Both the position numbers and the translations under genes were made by a program. Positions 7,675 to 14,480 of a stretch of DNA of 18,019 bases are shown here, in pieces. Source of the stretch: Alphaproteobacteria bacterium. Lineage in GTDB: Bacteria > Pseudomonadota > Alphaproteobacteria > Puniceispirillales > Puniceispirillaceae. The notes under the pieces were generated by a model, which was not told the origin of the DNA, made no database searches, and saw only the letters and a list, made by a program, of their open reading frames with translations. The stretch spans positions 1 through 18,019 of the forward strand of contig WTJO01000135.1 of the NCBI GenBank assembly GCA_011524805.1. The letters run 5' to 3'. How positions within the stretch are numbered: the first letter of the stretch is position 1; each line of letters starts with the position of its first letter.

Positions 7675-8562
7675 TTATTTAACCCCGAATATCCAGCCTT
7701 CAGTCAGGGCGGATGCTGGCAGGCTATCTGCTATCTGGGACGCGCCTGCGCGCAATGCTGCCGCAGATACCAGCGCATCGGCATCATCATTATCAGGCCC
7801 CAACGCGATAAAATCATCTGACACACCCTCAGAGCCAAAATAGGCGAGCGCCGCAGTAAGCGCGTCCGATTGTGCCTGCGCGCCCTTCACCGGCCTGATA
7901 CCTGCCTGCGCAAAATAATAGCTTGGGAAAATTTCAGCCACTGTCAGCCTGGCGCCTGTTCTGTCTGGCATAAATGGCCATATCCGGGCATCTGTCTGTG
8001 CCAGATAATGCAACATCCGCATGCCGGCCAGCGAACCTGTGCCAACGCCGGCAGGCCCTACACAATTAAAGGTAGGGCTTGGCGCACGTATCGTTCTTGC
8101 CGCCTGCTCTGTCTGCCGCCTGCGAGAGCTGAAATACCGCCCCTTTCTGCCTGAGGGCGCATTATAATAGCCGCCAAATTCGTCATCATCCCAGATGCCG
8201 CCACCATAAAAATCGTCCTGACCATGATTTATCTGGTCTATAAGCGCCCATAATTCGCGCGCTGTCTGCGGCGCCGTATCATGATGGGGAAAATAGGCCT
8301 GACAGTCGGCAAATGGATGGGCAAAAGCAAAATCAATCCCTGCCAGCACCCTGCCCGAAGATGACAGTGCTTCAAGATATGCCAGCACCTCTGTACGTGA
8401 CCAGTGGCGGGCACGCTGTGGCTGTATCTTTACTGGAACACGATTGCCGGGGGTCGCAAGAAATACCGAAATACCGCGATGCGCTATCCCTTTTGCCCCT
8501 GACCAGTCAATACCGACAAAATAGTCAAATGTCTGGTCTCTATCCATCTGGTTGGCGCACAT
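7675..8562 (-). CDS. DUF429-like predicted RNase H-fold protein
   Basis: A 295-residue conserved-type protein without known function. It opens with a first strand ending in the acidic FVGIDWSGAKG (D19) and has a second one in LAGIDFAFAHPF (D77), an acidic position E210 in TVAEIFPS, and the C-terminal DNDDADALVSAAALRA at 257-272 (D262). This spread of carboxylates and the DWSGA start resemble the DUF429/COG2410 'predicted RNase H-like nuclease' group; nuclease activity is not shown for it. Also visible are a Gly/Asp-rich stretch at 114-131, a basic RKGRYFSSRRR at 139-149, and TFNCVGPAGVGTGSLAGMR at 164-182. ATG 8562 has GAG eight bases upstream; ATG 8547 is an alternative. It lies 22 bases after rarA and 15 before crcB, in the same operon. 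The family call is moderate; the gene itself is secure. Confidence 0.75.
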   Translation of the reverse strand: MCANQMDRDQTFDYFVGIDWSGAKGIAHRGISVFLATPGNRVPVKIQPQRARHWSRTEVLAYLEALSSSGRVLAGIDFAFAHPFADCQAYFPHHDTAPQTARELWALIDQINHGQDDFYGGGIWDDDEFGGYYNAPSGRKGRYFSSRRRQTEQAARTIRAPSPTFNCVGPAGVGTGSLAGMRMLHYLAQTDARIWPFMPDRTGARLTVAEIFPSYYFAQAGIRPVKGAQAQSDALTAALAYFGSEGVSDDFIALGPDNDDADALVSAAALRAGASQIADSLPASALTEGWIFGVK

Positions 8563-8584
8563 AACAGTTACTCATTTATCTGAC

Positions 8585-9430
8585 CTATTCCGAGCCTTGC
8601 TCTCTACGCCGGTTCCAATAGGCAACCCGTTTTGCAATATCACGCTCAAAGCCAATTTCCTTTGGCGTATAAAGTTGAGGCCTGCCAACAGAGTCAGGAA
8701 AGCAGTTCATTGCCGAAAAGCCATCTGGCTCATCATGGTCATAGCGATAGCCTTTGCCATATCCAAGCCCTTTCATCAGGGTAGTCGGGGCATTCAGAAT
8801 ATGTTTTGGCGGTGCCACCGCGCCAGTTTTTGAAGCTAGACGGCTGGCCGCTTTCCACGCCATATAGGCTGAATTTGATTTTGGTGCAGTCGCAAGGAAA
8901 ATGACCAGCTCAGCGATTGCCAGCTCACCCTCAGGAGTGCCAAGCCGTTCATATGACTGCCATGCCGAGATAGCCTTTGAAACAGCTTCTGGTGCTGCCA
9001 GCCCCACATCTTCAGAGGCAAAGCGCGTTAGCCTGCGCAAGATATAATGCGGGTCCTCACCGCCCTGAAGCATGCGGGCAAGCCAGTACAGACCGGCATC
9101 ACAGTCAGATGCCCTCAAGGATTTATGCAGCGCCGAGATAAGATTATAATGCTCGTCCCCAGTTTTATCATAATTCAGCATCCGGCTTGAGATCAGGCTT
9201 AGCAGACTGGCATCATCCATCAGCGCATCTGCGCCTTTCTGGTCTGCCCCCCTACGCTCAGACATGATGATTTCCACCATATTAAGCAAATACCGCCCAT
9301 CCCCATCAGCCATGCCAATTGCTCTGTGACGTGCCTCTTCTGTAAGCGGGAGTTTCTGCTCAAAATAGCTTTCGGCTCGCAGCAGAATAGTTTCCAGCTC
9401 GTCACTGCGTAAGGGTTTCAGCAGCAGCAC
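8585..9430 (-). CDS. RarA C-terminal part: AAA+ lid and tetramerisation domains
   Basis: The part of the rarA locus after the TAG: 281 codons in the same frame, beginning with GTG immediately after the stop codon. A ribosome terminating at TAG could in principle restart on this GTG, but no Shine-Dalgarno is visible before it. The coding sequence is intact to its stop and all conserved C-terminal RarA blocks are kept, which argues that the interruption is recent or that full-length protein is still made. Confidence 0.5.
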   Translation of the reverse strand: MLLLKPLRSDELETILLRAESYFEQKLPLTEEARHRAIGMADGDGRYLLNMVEIIMSERRGADQKGADALMDDASLLSLISSRMLNYDKTGDEHYNLISALHKSLRASDCDAGLYWLARMLQGGEDPHYILRRLTRFASEDVGLAAPEAVSKAISAWQSYERLGTPEGELAIAELVIFLATAPKSNSAYMAWKAASRLASKTGAVAPPKHILNAPTTLMKGLGYGKGYRYDHDEPDGFSAMNCFPDSVGRPQLYTPKEIGFERDIAKRVAYWNRRREQGSE

Positions 9431-9865
9431 CTAAGCACGTGACAGAAGTGAATTATTCAAATAAAAAGACGGGTTTTCAGTTGTTGCCCCTACCAGCCTA
9501 ATCATGCCGGATTCAACTGACGGCAAAAGCGCATCCTGCTGGGCTTTATTAAAGCGATGAATTTCATCTACAAATAGCAACGTCTGCTGACCATGCTCAT
9601 GGCGCGCCTGTGCATCTGAAAAAATACGCCGTAATTCTGGTACACCGTCAAAAACTGCCGAAATAGCAATAAAGAACTGGCCAGATTCCGCTCCGATTAT
9701 CCGCGCAAGTGTGGTTTTGCCTGTCCCGGGCGGCCCCCACAAAATTACAGAAGATGACGACAGACTTGCCAGCCTGTCCTTTATCTGAGGCTGGCCAACA
9801 AACGCGTCAAGAGTTTGTGGTCTAAGCAAATCTGCAAGTGGTCTGGCTGAATCTATGCTGGTCAT
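9431..9865 (-). CDS. RarA N-terminal part: AAA+ ATPase core ending at the amber codon
   Basis: The part of the rarA locus before the TAG. It codes for 144 residues holding the whole alpha/beta ATPase subdomain through the arginine finger, and would lack the AAA+ lid and the oligomerisation domain. It is listed separately because gene finders will report it as its own ORF. An upstream TTG at 9901 could extend it by 12 residues, but that extension (PQRIFSAILPA) does not resemble RarA N-termini. Confidence 0.5.
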   Translation of the reverse strand: MTSIDSARPLADLLRPQTLDAFVGQPQIKDRLASLSSSSVILWGPPGTGKTTLARIIGAESGQFFIAISAVFDGVPELRRIFSDAQARHEHGQQTLLFVDEIHRFNKAQQDALLPSVESGMIRLVGATTENPSFYLNNSLLSRA

Positions 9866-9872
9866 AGCTGGC

Positions 9873-9901
9873 AGTATGGCTGAAAAAATGCGCTGAGGCA
9901 A
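9873..9901 (-). promoter_or_regulatory. Candidate rarA promoter giving a leaderless mRNA
   Basis: TTGCCT (9901-9896) and CATACT (9878-9873) on the minus strand are 17 bases apart, each matching four of six consensus positions. The rarA ATG at 9865 begins eight bases after the -10 box, where transcription would normally start. This fits the lack of a ribosome binding site. Called by eye. Confidence 0.35.
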
Positions 9902-9935
9902 AAAATGAAAAGCCGGACATATAGCCCGGCTTTTT
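9901..9935 (-). terminator. Intrinsic terminator after rplQ, end of the alpha operon
   Basis: A perfect nine-base-pair stem AAAAGCCGG/CCGGCTTTT (9909-9917 with 9927-9935) encloses a nine-base loop. On the minus strand the stem ends in TTTT and is followed by CATTTTTT, a good U-tract. The plus strand also has a T-run (9932-9936), so the hairpin is bidirectional in form, though no plus-strand gene needs it. It lies 24 bases after the rplQ stop codon and upstream of rarA. Confidence 0.85.
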
Positions 9936-9958
9936 GCACATTCTGTATCTGGCTTAGA

Positions 9959-10399
9959 TTAGGCAGTGGCAACCATCTGCTGGTCTTCACCAATATCGTC
10001 ACGCACCTGAACAGGACCTGAATCCTGACCGCGCGCATCCTCATCACGGTCGACCAGTTCAATCACAGCCATAGGCGCGGCATCACCATAACGGAAGCCA
10101 GCTTTCAGCACACGTGTATAGCCGCCTTTGCGATCCTGATAGCGCTCACCAAGCACATCAAACAGCTTGGCAGTTATCGCATCATCGCGCAGACGTGCAT
10201 GTGCCAGACGGCGGGCATGCAAATCGCCACGCTTTGCCAGCGTAATCAGCTTTTCCACTACGCCTCTCAGCTCTTTTGCCTTTGGCAGGGTGGTTACAAT
10301 CTGCTCATGCTTGATTAGTGCCTGAGCCATATTTCTGAAAAGCATCTGCCTGTGCTGAGATGTTCTATTCAGCTTTCTTCCTGACGTACGATGACGCAT
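9959..10399 (-). CDS. rplQ: 50S ribosomal protein L17
   Basis: Large-subunit protein that binds 23S rRNA near the exit tunnel rim. Starts MRHRTSGRKLNRTSQHR, the invariant L17 N-terminus, with AGGAGA five bases before ATG 10399. The conserved core continues through IVTTLPKAKELR and RYQDRKGGYTRVLKAGFRYGDAAPMAVIEL to about residue 118. A polar tail of some 25 residues follows, longer than E. coli L17 (127 residues) and common in alphaproteobacteria. The frame is open upstream to 10516 but that region is the rpoA 3' end in another frame and is rejected. Last gene of the alpha operon, followed by a strong hairpin terminator. Confidence 0.97.
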   Translation of the reverse strand: MRHRTSGRKLNRTSQHRQMLFRNMAQALIKHEQIVTTLPKAKELRGVVEKLITLAKRGDLHARRLAHARLRDDAITAKLFDVLGERYQDRKGGYTRVLKAGFRYGDAAPMAVIELVDRDEDARGQDSGPVQVRDDIGEDQQMVATA

Positions 10400-10461
10400 T
10401 TCATTCTCCTCTAGCCTGCGGGCATAATGGTATATGCCACTGCATAGTCTATCTAGACACC

Positions 10462-11478
10462 TTAAAACGGTTCGTCCAGACGTTTTACCAATTCTTCGAT
10501 ATTTTCTGGTGGCCATGCTTCAATGTCCATGCCCAGTTCCAGATTCATCACTTTCAGCACTTCCTTGATCTCATTCAAGGATTTACGACCAAAATTCGGC
10601 GTGCGCAACATTTCTGATTCAGTCTTCAGCACCAGATCGCCAATATAGACAATATTGTCATTCTTCAGGCAGTTTGCTGAGCGAACTGACAGTTCCAGCT
10701 CATCCACCTTGCGAAGCAGGTTACGGTTAAACGGAAACGGATCAACCTTTTCAGCATCTGCTTCTGTCTGCGGATCTTCAAAGTTGATAAAGGGTGCAAG
10801 CTGGTCCTGCATGATACGTGCGGCAAAAGCCACCGCATCTTCAGGCTTAATCGCCCCGTTTGTTTCAATCGTCAGCAACAGACGGTCATAATCTGTCTGC
10901 TGGCCGACACGTGCATTTTCTACTGTATAGGTTACCTGTTTGATCGGGCTGAAGATAGAATCAACAGGCACCAGACCAATCGGATCATCTTCTGAGCGGT
11001 TCTGCGCAGCGGTCACATAGCCCTTGCCTGAATCAACAGTCAGTTCCATGTTCAGAGAGCCGCCCTTATCCACATGACAAATTACATGGTCAGGATTCAT
11101 AATTTCGACACCAGCGGTCTCAGAAATCATGCCGGCAGTCACCACACATGGGCCTTCGGCAACCAGACGCAGGCGCTTCTTGCCTTCTGCACCCATGGAT
11201 ACAGAAATGCCCTTAATATTCAGAACCAGATCAGTTACGTCTTCACGTACACCCGGAATTGATGAAAATTCATGCACAACACCCTGAATCTGGATAGCTG
11301 TAACCGCAGCACCCTGAAGAGATGACAGCAGAATACGGCGCAAAGAATTTCCAAGTGTAATCCCGAAGCCACGCTCAAGCGGGCCAACCGATATAACCGC
11401 CTGACGGGGGTTATATTCAGATGGCTTAATTTCTACAGTTTCAGGCTTCTGTAATTCCTGCCAGTTTTTTTCAATCAT
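10462..11478 (-). CDS. rpoA: DNA-directed RNA polymerase alpha subunit
   Basis: Alpha subunit; its dimer is the scaffold for RNA polymerase assembly and its C-terminal domain touches UP elements and activators. The 338-residue protein has the N-terminal dimerisation domain (YEPRQAV-like EYNPRQAVISVGPLERGFG, then GNSLRRILLSSLQGAAV and FSSIPGVREDVTDLVLNIK) to about residue 235, a flexible acidic linker, and the CTD with LELSVRSANCLKNDNI and TPNFGRKSLNEIKEVL, the helix-hairpin-helix DNA-binding part. The start ATG 11478 is preceded by AAGGA. It lies between rpsK and rplQ, as in most bacteria. The gap to rpsK is unusually wide for this operon (159 bases). Confidence 0.98.
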   Translation of the reverse strand: MIEKNWQELQKPETVEIKPSEYNPRQAVISVGPLERGFGITLGNSLRRILLSSLQGAAVTAIQIQGVVHEFSSIPGVREDVTDLVLNIKGISVSMGAEGKKRLRLVAEGPCVVTAGMISETAGVEIMNPDHVICHVDKGGSLNMELTVDSGKGYVTAAQNRSEDDPIGLVPVDSIFSPIKQVTYTVENARVGQQTDYDRLLLTIETNGAIKPEDAVAFAARIMQDQLAPFINFEDPQTEADAEKVDPFPFNRNLLRKVDELELSVRSANCLKNDNIVYIGDLVLKTESEMLRTPNFGRKSLNEIKEVLKVMNLELGMDIEAWPPENIEELVKRLDEPF

Positions 11479-11637
11479 GTGCCGTTTTCCTTAACTTTTC
11501 CGGAGCGATGGAATAGGGACAAATCCCTTAACTTACGCCCTCAGCTTCGTTATATGTACCAGCCTGCTAGCTGGCGAAAGCCCGAATATCAGAGCCTGTG
11601 AAAGATGCCCAGCAATATGGGCGCCCCCTTGCCGGTA
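11479..11637 (-). other. Intergenic spacer rpsK-rpoA with several small hairpins
   Basis: 159 bases without a gene, much longer than neighbouring gaps. On the minus strand it holds three small inverted repeats: GCCC/GGGC (11622-11607), CCAGC/GCTGG (11574-11559) and AGGGA/TCCCT with a four-base loop (11528-11515). A TATAAC box lies at 11554-11549 without a good -35. It may be an RNA-processing or attenuation region, or carry a weak internal rpoA promoter. None of these is strong alone. Confidence 0.3.
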
Positions 11638-12033
11638 TTACACGCGGCGACGTTTACGCGGGCGGCATCCATTATGCGGAATGGGTGTCACATCTCTGAT
11701 AGATGTCACAGTAAATCCAACCGCCTGTAATGCGCGCAATGCGGATTCACGGCCAGAACCGGGGCCTCTTACTTCAACATCAATATTTTTTACACCATGT
11801 TCTGCGGCTTTTTTGCCAGCATCTTCAGCTGCCATCTGGGCTGCGAACGGGGTTGATTTACGAGACCCCTTAAATCCTAGCGTACCGGCAGAAGACCATG
11901 AGATGGTATTACCCTGCACATCCGAGATGGTGATCATGGTATTGTTAAATGTGGAATTAACGTGCGCAATGCCGTTTGTGATATTTTTGCGCTCACGGCG
12001 ACGGACACGTGTTTGAGAAGGTTGCTTTGCCAT
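11638..12033 (-). CDS. rpsK: 30S ribosomal protein S11
   Basis: Small-subunit platform protein next to the mRNA exit. The 131-residue protein has the S11 blocks GIAHVNSTFNNTMITISD, GNTISWSSAGTLGFKGSRKSTPFAAQ and, near the C-terminus, VRGPGSGRESALRALQ and PIPHNGCRPRKRRRV. These are the canonical residues, including the PHNGCRP segment in which isoaspartate forms in E. coli. A GAGG site lies before ATG 12033. It follows rpsM by 24 bases in the alpha operon. Confidence 0.98.
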   Translation of the reverse strand: MAKQPSQTRVRRRERKNITNGIAHVNSTFNNTMITISDVQGNTISWSSAGTLGFKGSRKSTPFAAQMAAEDAGKKAAEHGVKNIDVEVRGPGSGRESALRALQAVGFTVTSIRDVTPIPHNGCRPRKRRRV

Positions 12034-12057
12034 ATCTACCTCTGACTTTAGCCGTGA

Positions 12058-12426
12058 TTATTTCTTCTTGCCTGCAATAGCCTTTGCCGGGCCTTTGCGT
12101 GTACGGGCATTAGTATGTGTACGCTGACCTCTTACAGGCAGATTGCGGCGATGACGTAATCCGCGCAAACAGCCAAGATCAAGATAGCGCTTGATATCCA
12201 TTGATGTCTTTCGGCGCAAATCACCTTCTACGAGGAAATCAGCATCAATGATGTTGCGCACAACATCCAGCTCATCCTCAGTCAGGTCATTTACCCGCCT
12301 GTCATCGGCGATACCTGCCTTTGTGCAGATTTCCTGCGCACTTGTATTCCCAATCCCATGAATATAGGTCAGGGCAATCTTCACCCGTTTTTTCGTAGGA
12401 ATATTTACACCAGCTATACGTGCCAC
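12058..12426 (-). CDS. rpsM: 30S ribosomal protein S13 (GTG start)
   Basis: Head protein of the 30S subunit that contacts the 50S subunit and P-site tRNA. The 122-residue chain has the N-terminal ARIAGVNIPTKKRVKIALTY helix, the helix-two-turn-helix region with IHGIGNTSAQEIC, and the basic C-terminal tail GLRHRRNLPVRGQRTHTNARTRKG ending in KKK; split by function these are the inter-subunit bridge and tRNA-contacting parts. The start codon is GTG at 12426 with AAGGAG six bases upstream. First gene of the alpha operon, about 105 bases downstream of its own promoter. Confidence 0.97.
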   Translation of the reverse strand: MARIAGVNIPTKKRVKIALTYIHGIGNTSAQEICTKAGIADDRRVNDLTEDELDVVRNIIDADFLVEGDLRRKTSMDIKRYLDLGCLRGLRHRRNLPVRGQRTHTNARTRKGPAKAIAGKKK

Positions 12427-12531
12427 TGGGCTCTCCTTTTCCTGTCTATCGACAAATCCTTGTCTTTTCTCATCTCAAGGCGCCCCGTCTTCTCGCTATC
12501 AATATCACCGCTAGCGAATGCAGAACAAAGG
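12427..12531 (-). promoter_or_regulatory. 5' leader of the alpha operon with small hairpins
   Basis: The leader between the promoter and rpsM contains CGCTA/TAGCG around a 13-base loop (12516-12494) and GACAA/TTGTC with a GGAT loop (12464-12451), then the AAGGAG ribosome binding site (12438-12433). In E. coli the alpha operon leader is where S4 represses translation through a pseudoknot. Here rpsD is not in the operon and no matching fold was confirmed, so an autoregulatory role is speculation. Confidence 0.3.
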
Positions 12532-12537
12532 TGCCGC

Positions 12538-12565
12538 ATTATAAACTTTTCCACCATAAGGTCAA
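12538..12565 (-). promoter_or_regulatory. Strong sigma70 promoter of the alpha operon (rpsM-rpsK-rpoA-rplQ)
   Basis: On the minus strand TTGACC (12565-12560, five of six) and TATAAT (12543-12538, six of six) are separated by 16 bases. This is the best promoter-like match I found in the window. The TGA of the -35 box is the adk stop codon (12564-12562), so the promoter begins exactly where the upstream operon ends. Transcription should start near 12531, giving a leader of about 105 bases before the GTG of rpsM. Confidence 0.8.
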
Positions 12566-13137
12566 GTATTGCCCTGCATTACCGACCGTATATCCTCACT
12601 TACCTTGTCAATTGACTGCATCCCGTCAATTGTTACCAGCTTGTTCTTGTCCTTGTAATAAGGCAGAATCGGTGCCGTGTTGGCATGGTATACCTTTAGC
12701 CGTTCAGCCAGCACCTCTGCATTATCATCACTTCTTGAGCCGCCTGTCTCGGCTGCTCTGTTTTCGATGCGGGCAAATAATGCCGCTTCATCAACTGCAA
12801 TTTCAATTACGCTATCTAGCGCTATGTTCTTGTCAGCAAACATCTGGTCAAGCGCCTCTGCCTGCGCAACCGTGCGTGGGAAGCCATCTAGAATAACGCC
12901 ATTAGCACAGTCTGGTGCATCCATACGCTCTGAGATCATGCCGATCATAATATCATCCGATACCAGCTGGCCTGCATCCATAATAGATTTCGCCTTAAGC
13001 CCAAGCTCGGATTCTGCTGCAATTGCTGCGCGCAACATATCGCCGGTGGATAGCTGAACCATACCAAATTCGCTTACCAGCATTTGCGCCTGTGTACCCT
13101 TACCAGCGCCCGGAGGACCAAACAGAATCACATTCAT
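12562..13137 (-). CDS. adk: Adenylate kinase, short-LID form
   Basis: Interconverts ATP + AMP and 2 ADP in the cytoplasm. The 191-residue protein has the P-loop GPPGAGKGTQ at 7-16, the AMP-binding STGDMLRAAI at 30-39 and ILDGFPRT at 82-89 and, in place of the long zinc-binding or zinc-like LID of E. coli Adk, a short loop at about 124-140 (RIENRAAETGGSRSDDN). The short form is usual in alphaproteobacteria. ATG 13137 overlaps the secY stop codon as ATGA, so it is translationally coupled to secY. Its stop codon lies inside the -35 box of the alpha operon promoter. Confidence 0.97.
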   Translation of the reverse strand: MNVILFGPPGAGKGTQAQMLVSEFGMVQLSTGDMLRAAIAAESELGLKAKSIMDAGQLVSDDIMIGMISERMDAPDCANGVILDGFPRTVAQAEALDQMFADKNIALDSVIEIAVDEAALFARIENRAAETGGSRSDDNAEVLAERLKVYHANTAPILPYYKDKNKLVTIDGMQSIDKVSEDIRSVMQGNT

Positions 13138-14468
13138 CCGCGGCGTCCTTTCAGGCGTGACTTCTTAATCAGCCCTTCATATTGATGCGCCATCAGATGA
13201 GACTGAATCTGGCTAACCGTATCCAGCGTAACTGTCACGACAATCAACAGAGATGTACCACCGAAATAGAATGGCAATGCATACTGACTAATAAGAATTT
13301 CAGGCAGGATACAAACAGCAGACAGATAGGCAGCACCAAGCACAGTCAGACGGGTCAGTACATAATCCAGATAATCTGCAGTTGCCTGCCCAGGTCTGAT
13401 ACCCGGCACATAGCCGCCATTGCGGCGTAGATTCTCTGCTGTATCACTCGGGTTAAATACAATTGCGGTATAGAAAAAGGCAAAAAACACGATCAGGCCG
13501 ATGTAAATTGCCAGATATAGCGGCTGACCACGGCCTAGCATGGCATTTAGCGCAACTAGCCAGTCAGCACCACCAGATTGCGAGCCGGTCAGATTAATAA
13601 TCGAAATAGGCATCAAAAGCAGTGATGATGCAAAGATGGGCGGGATAACACCCGGCACATTGATTTTTAGCGGCAGATGCTGTGCTTCGCCCCCAAATAC
13701 CTTGTTGCCATGCTGTCGCTTTGGATACTGGATAAGCACCTTGCGCAGAGACCGCTCGATAAATACAATAAAGGCGATAACAGCAACAGCCATTACAAAT
13801 ACGCCTACAATCAGCAATGCTGAAAGCGCGCCGGTGCGGCCTAACTCAAGCGTTCCGGCAAGTGCACTAGGCACTTCGGCAATAATGCCGCTAAAGATGA
13901 TTAGCGAGATGCCATTACCAACGCCTCTGGCGGTAATCTGCTCACCTAGCCACATCAGGAATAACGTACCGCCCACAAGGGTAATCACGGTAGTTACTCT
14001 GAAAAACAGGCCGGGGTCTGTAACCACACCACCCGCAGCTTCAAGCGCAACAGCAATGCCATAGCCCTGAACCGTGGCCAGCAAGACTGTCAGATAGCGT
14101 GTATACTGGTTAATCTGTTTACGACCAGCTTCACCATCTTTTTTCATCGCTTCTAAAGACGGCACAATAGCGGTCATAAGCTGCATGATAATAGATGCGG
14201 TGATATAGGGCATGATATTCAGCGCAAAAATGGTCATACGGCCAAGCGCGCCACCTGAGAACATGTCAAACATGCCCAGAATACCAGTAGATTGCTGGCT
14301 GAACACATCTGACAGCGCAACAGGGTCAATACCCGGAATTGGAATAAATGTGCCCAGCCGGTAAATGATCAGCGCGCCCACTGTAAACAGTAGACGCTTT
14401 TTCAGGTCATCTGCCTTGGCAAATGCGCCAAGCCCAAATCCCGGTTGTACTGATGTCGCCTGAGCCAT
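13134..14468 (-). CDS. secY: Protein translocase channel subunit SecY
   Basis: Central membrane pore of the Sec translocon, working with SecE, SecG and SecA. The 444-residue protein has about ten hydrophobic transmembrane segments. Family marks include the N-terminal KKRLLFTVGALIIYRLGTFIPIPGI, the plug-region FSGGALGRMTIFALNIMPYI, the TM4/5 area GEQITARGVGNGISLIIF, the cytoplasmic loop RKVLIQYPKRQ used for SecA and ribosome binding, NVPGVIPPIFASSLL, and the C-terminal GTSLLIVVTVTLDTVSQIQSHL. Length fits the family. The gene sits in its normal place between rplO and adk, 12 bases after rplO. Confidence 0.98.
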   Translation of the reverse strand: MAQATSVQPGFGLGAFAKADDLKKRLLFTVGALIIYRLGTFIPIPGIDPVALSDVFSQQSTGILGMFDMFSGGALGRMTIFALNIMPYITASIIMQLMTAIVPSLEAMKKDGEAGRKQINQYTRYLTVLLATVQGYGIAVALEAAGGVVTDPGLFFRVTTVITLVGGTLFLMWLGEQITARGVGNGISLIIFSGIIAEVPSALAGTLELGRTGALSALLIVGVFVMAVAVIAFIVFIERSLRKVLIQYPKRQHGNKVFGGEAQHLPLKINVPGVIPPIFASSLLLMPISIINLTGSQSGGADWLVALNAMLGRGQPLYLAIYIGLIVFFAFFYTAIVFNPSDTAENLRRNGGYVPGIRPGQATADYLDYVLTRLTVLGAAYLSAVCILPEILISQYALPFYFGGTSLLIVVTVTLDTVSQIQSHLMAHQYEGLIKKSRLKGRRG

Positions 14469-14480
14469 AGAAGCCTAACC

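Larger units (their letters stand above)
8585..9865 (-). pseudogene. rarA: Replication-associated recombination protein RarA (MgsA), interrupted by in-frame TAG
   Basis: RarA is a clamp-loader-like AAA+ ATPase that acts at stalled replication forks. Read through, this locus gives a 426-codon RarA: Walker A GPPGTGKT (44-51), Walker B LLFVDEIHRFNKAQQD (96-111), sensor 1 GATTENPSF (126-134), arginine finger in LLSRA (R143), then the lid and tetramerisation domains with LISALHKSLRASDCDAGLYW, ASEDVGLA, FLATAPKSNSAY, NAPTTLMKGLGYG and YRYDHDEPDGF. Codon 145, directly after LLSRA, is TAG (9433-9431); the same frame resumes with VLLLKPL, exactly as homologues continue. So it is a nonsense codon and not a frameshift. 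The lost residue was plausibly Gln (CAG to TAG). The ATG at 9865 has no Shine-Dalgarno. The stretch between VGQ and ILWGPPG is about eight to ten residues shorter than in E. coli RarA. Readthrough, a sequence error and a recent mutation remain possible. Confidence 0.85.

Noticed and set aside
9431..9433. TAG reassigned as a sense codon in this genome
   Set aside because: lipB, pccA, the HEPN-like gene and rpsN all end in TAG at the expected position, so TAG is a normal stop here; a global recoding is not supported.
10400..10516. Upstream extension of L17 by 39 residues
   Set aside because: It lies inside the rpoA 3' end in another frame, resembles no L17, and the invariant MRHRTSGRKL start with a good ribosome binding site is at 10399.
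13540..14064. 174-codon plus-strand open frame opposite secY
   Set aside because: Composition mirrors the antisense of a transmembrane protein, and the opposite strand is a certain SecY. The same holds for long plus-strand frames opposite pccA (2290-2898) and the HAD-rluC region (6168-6728).
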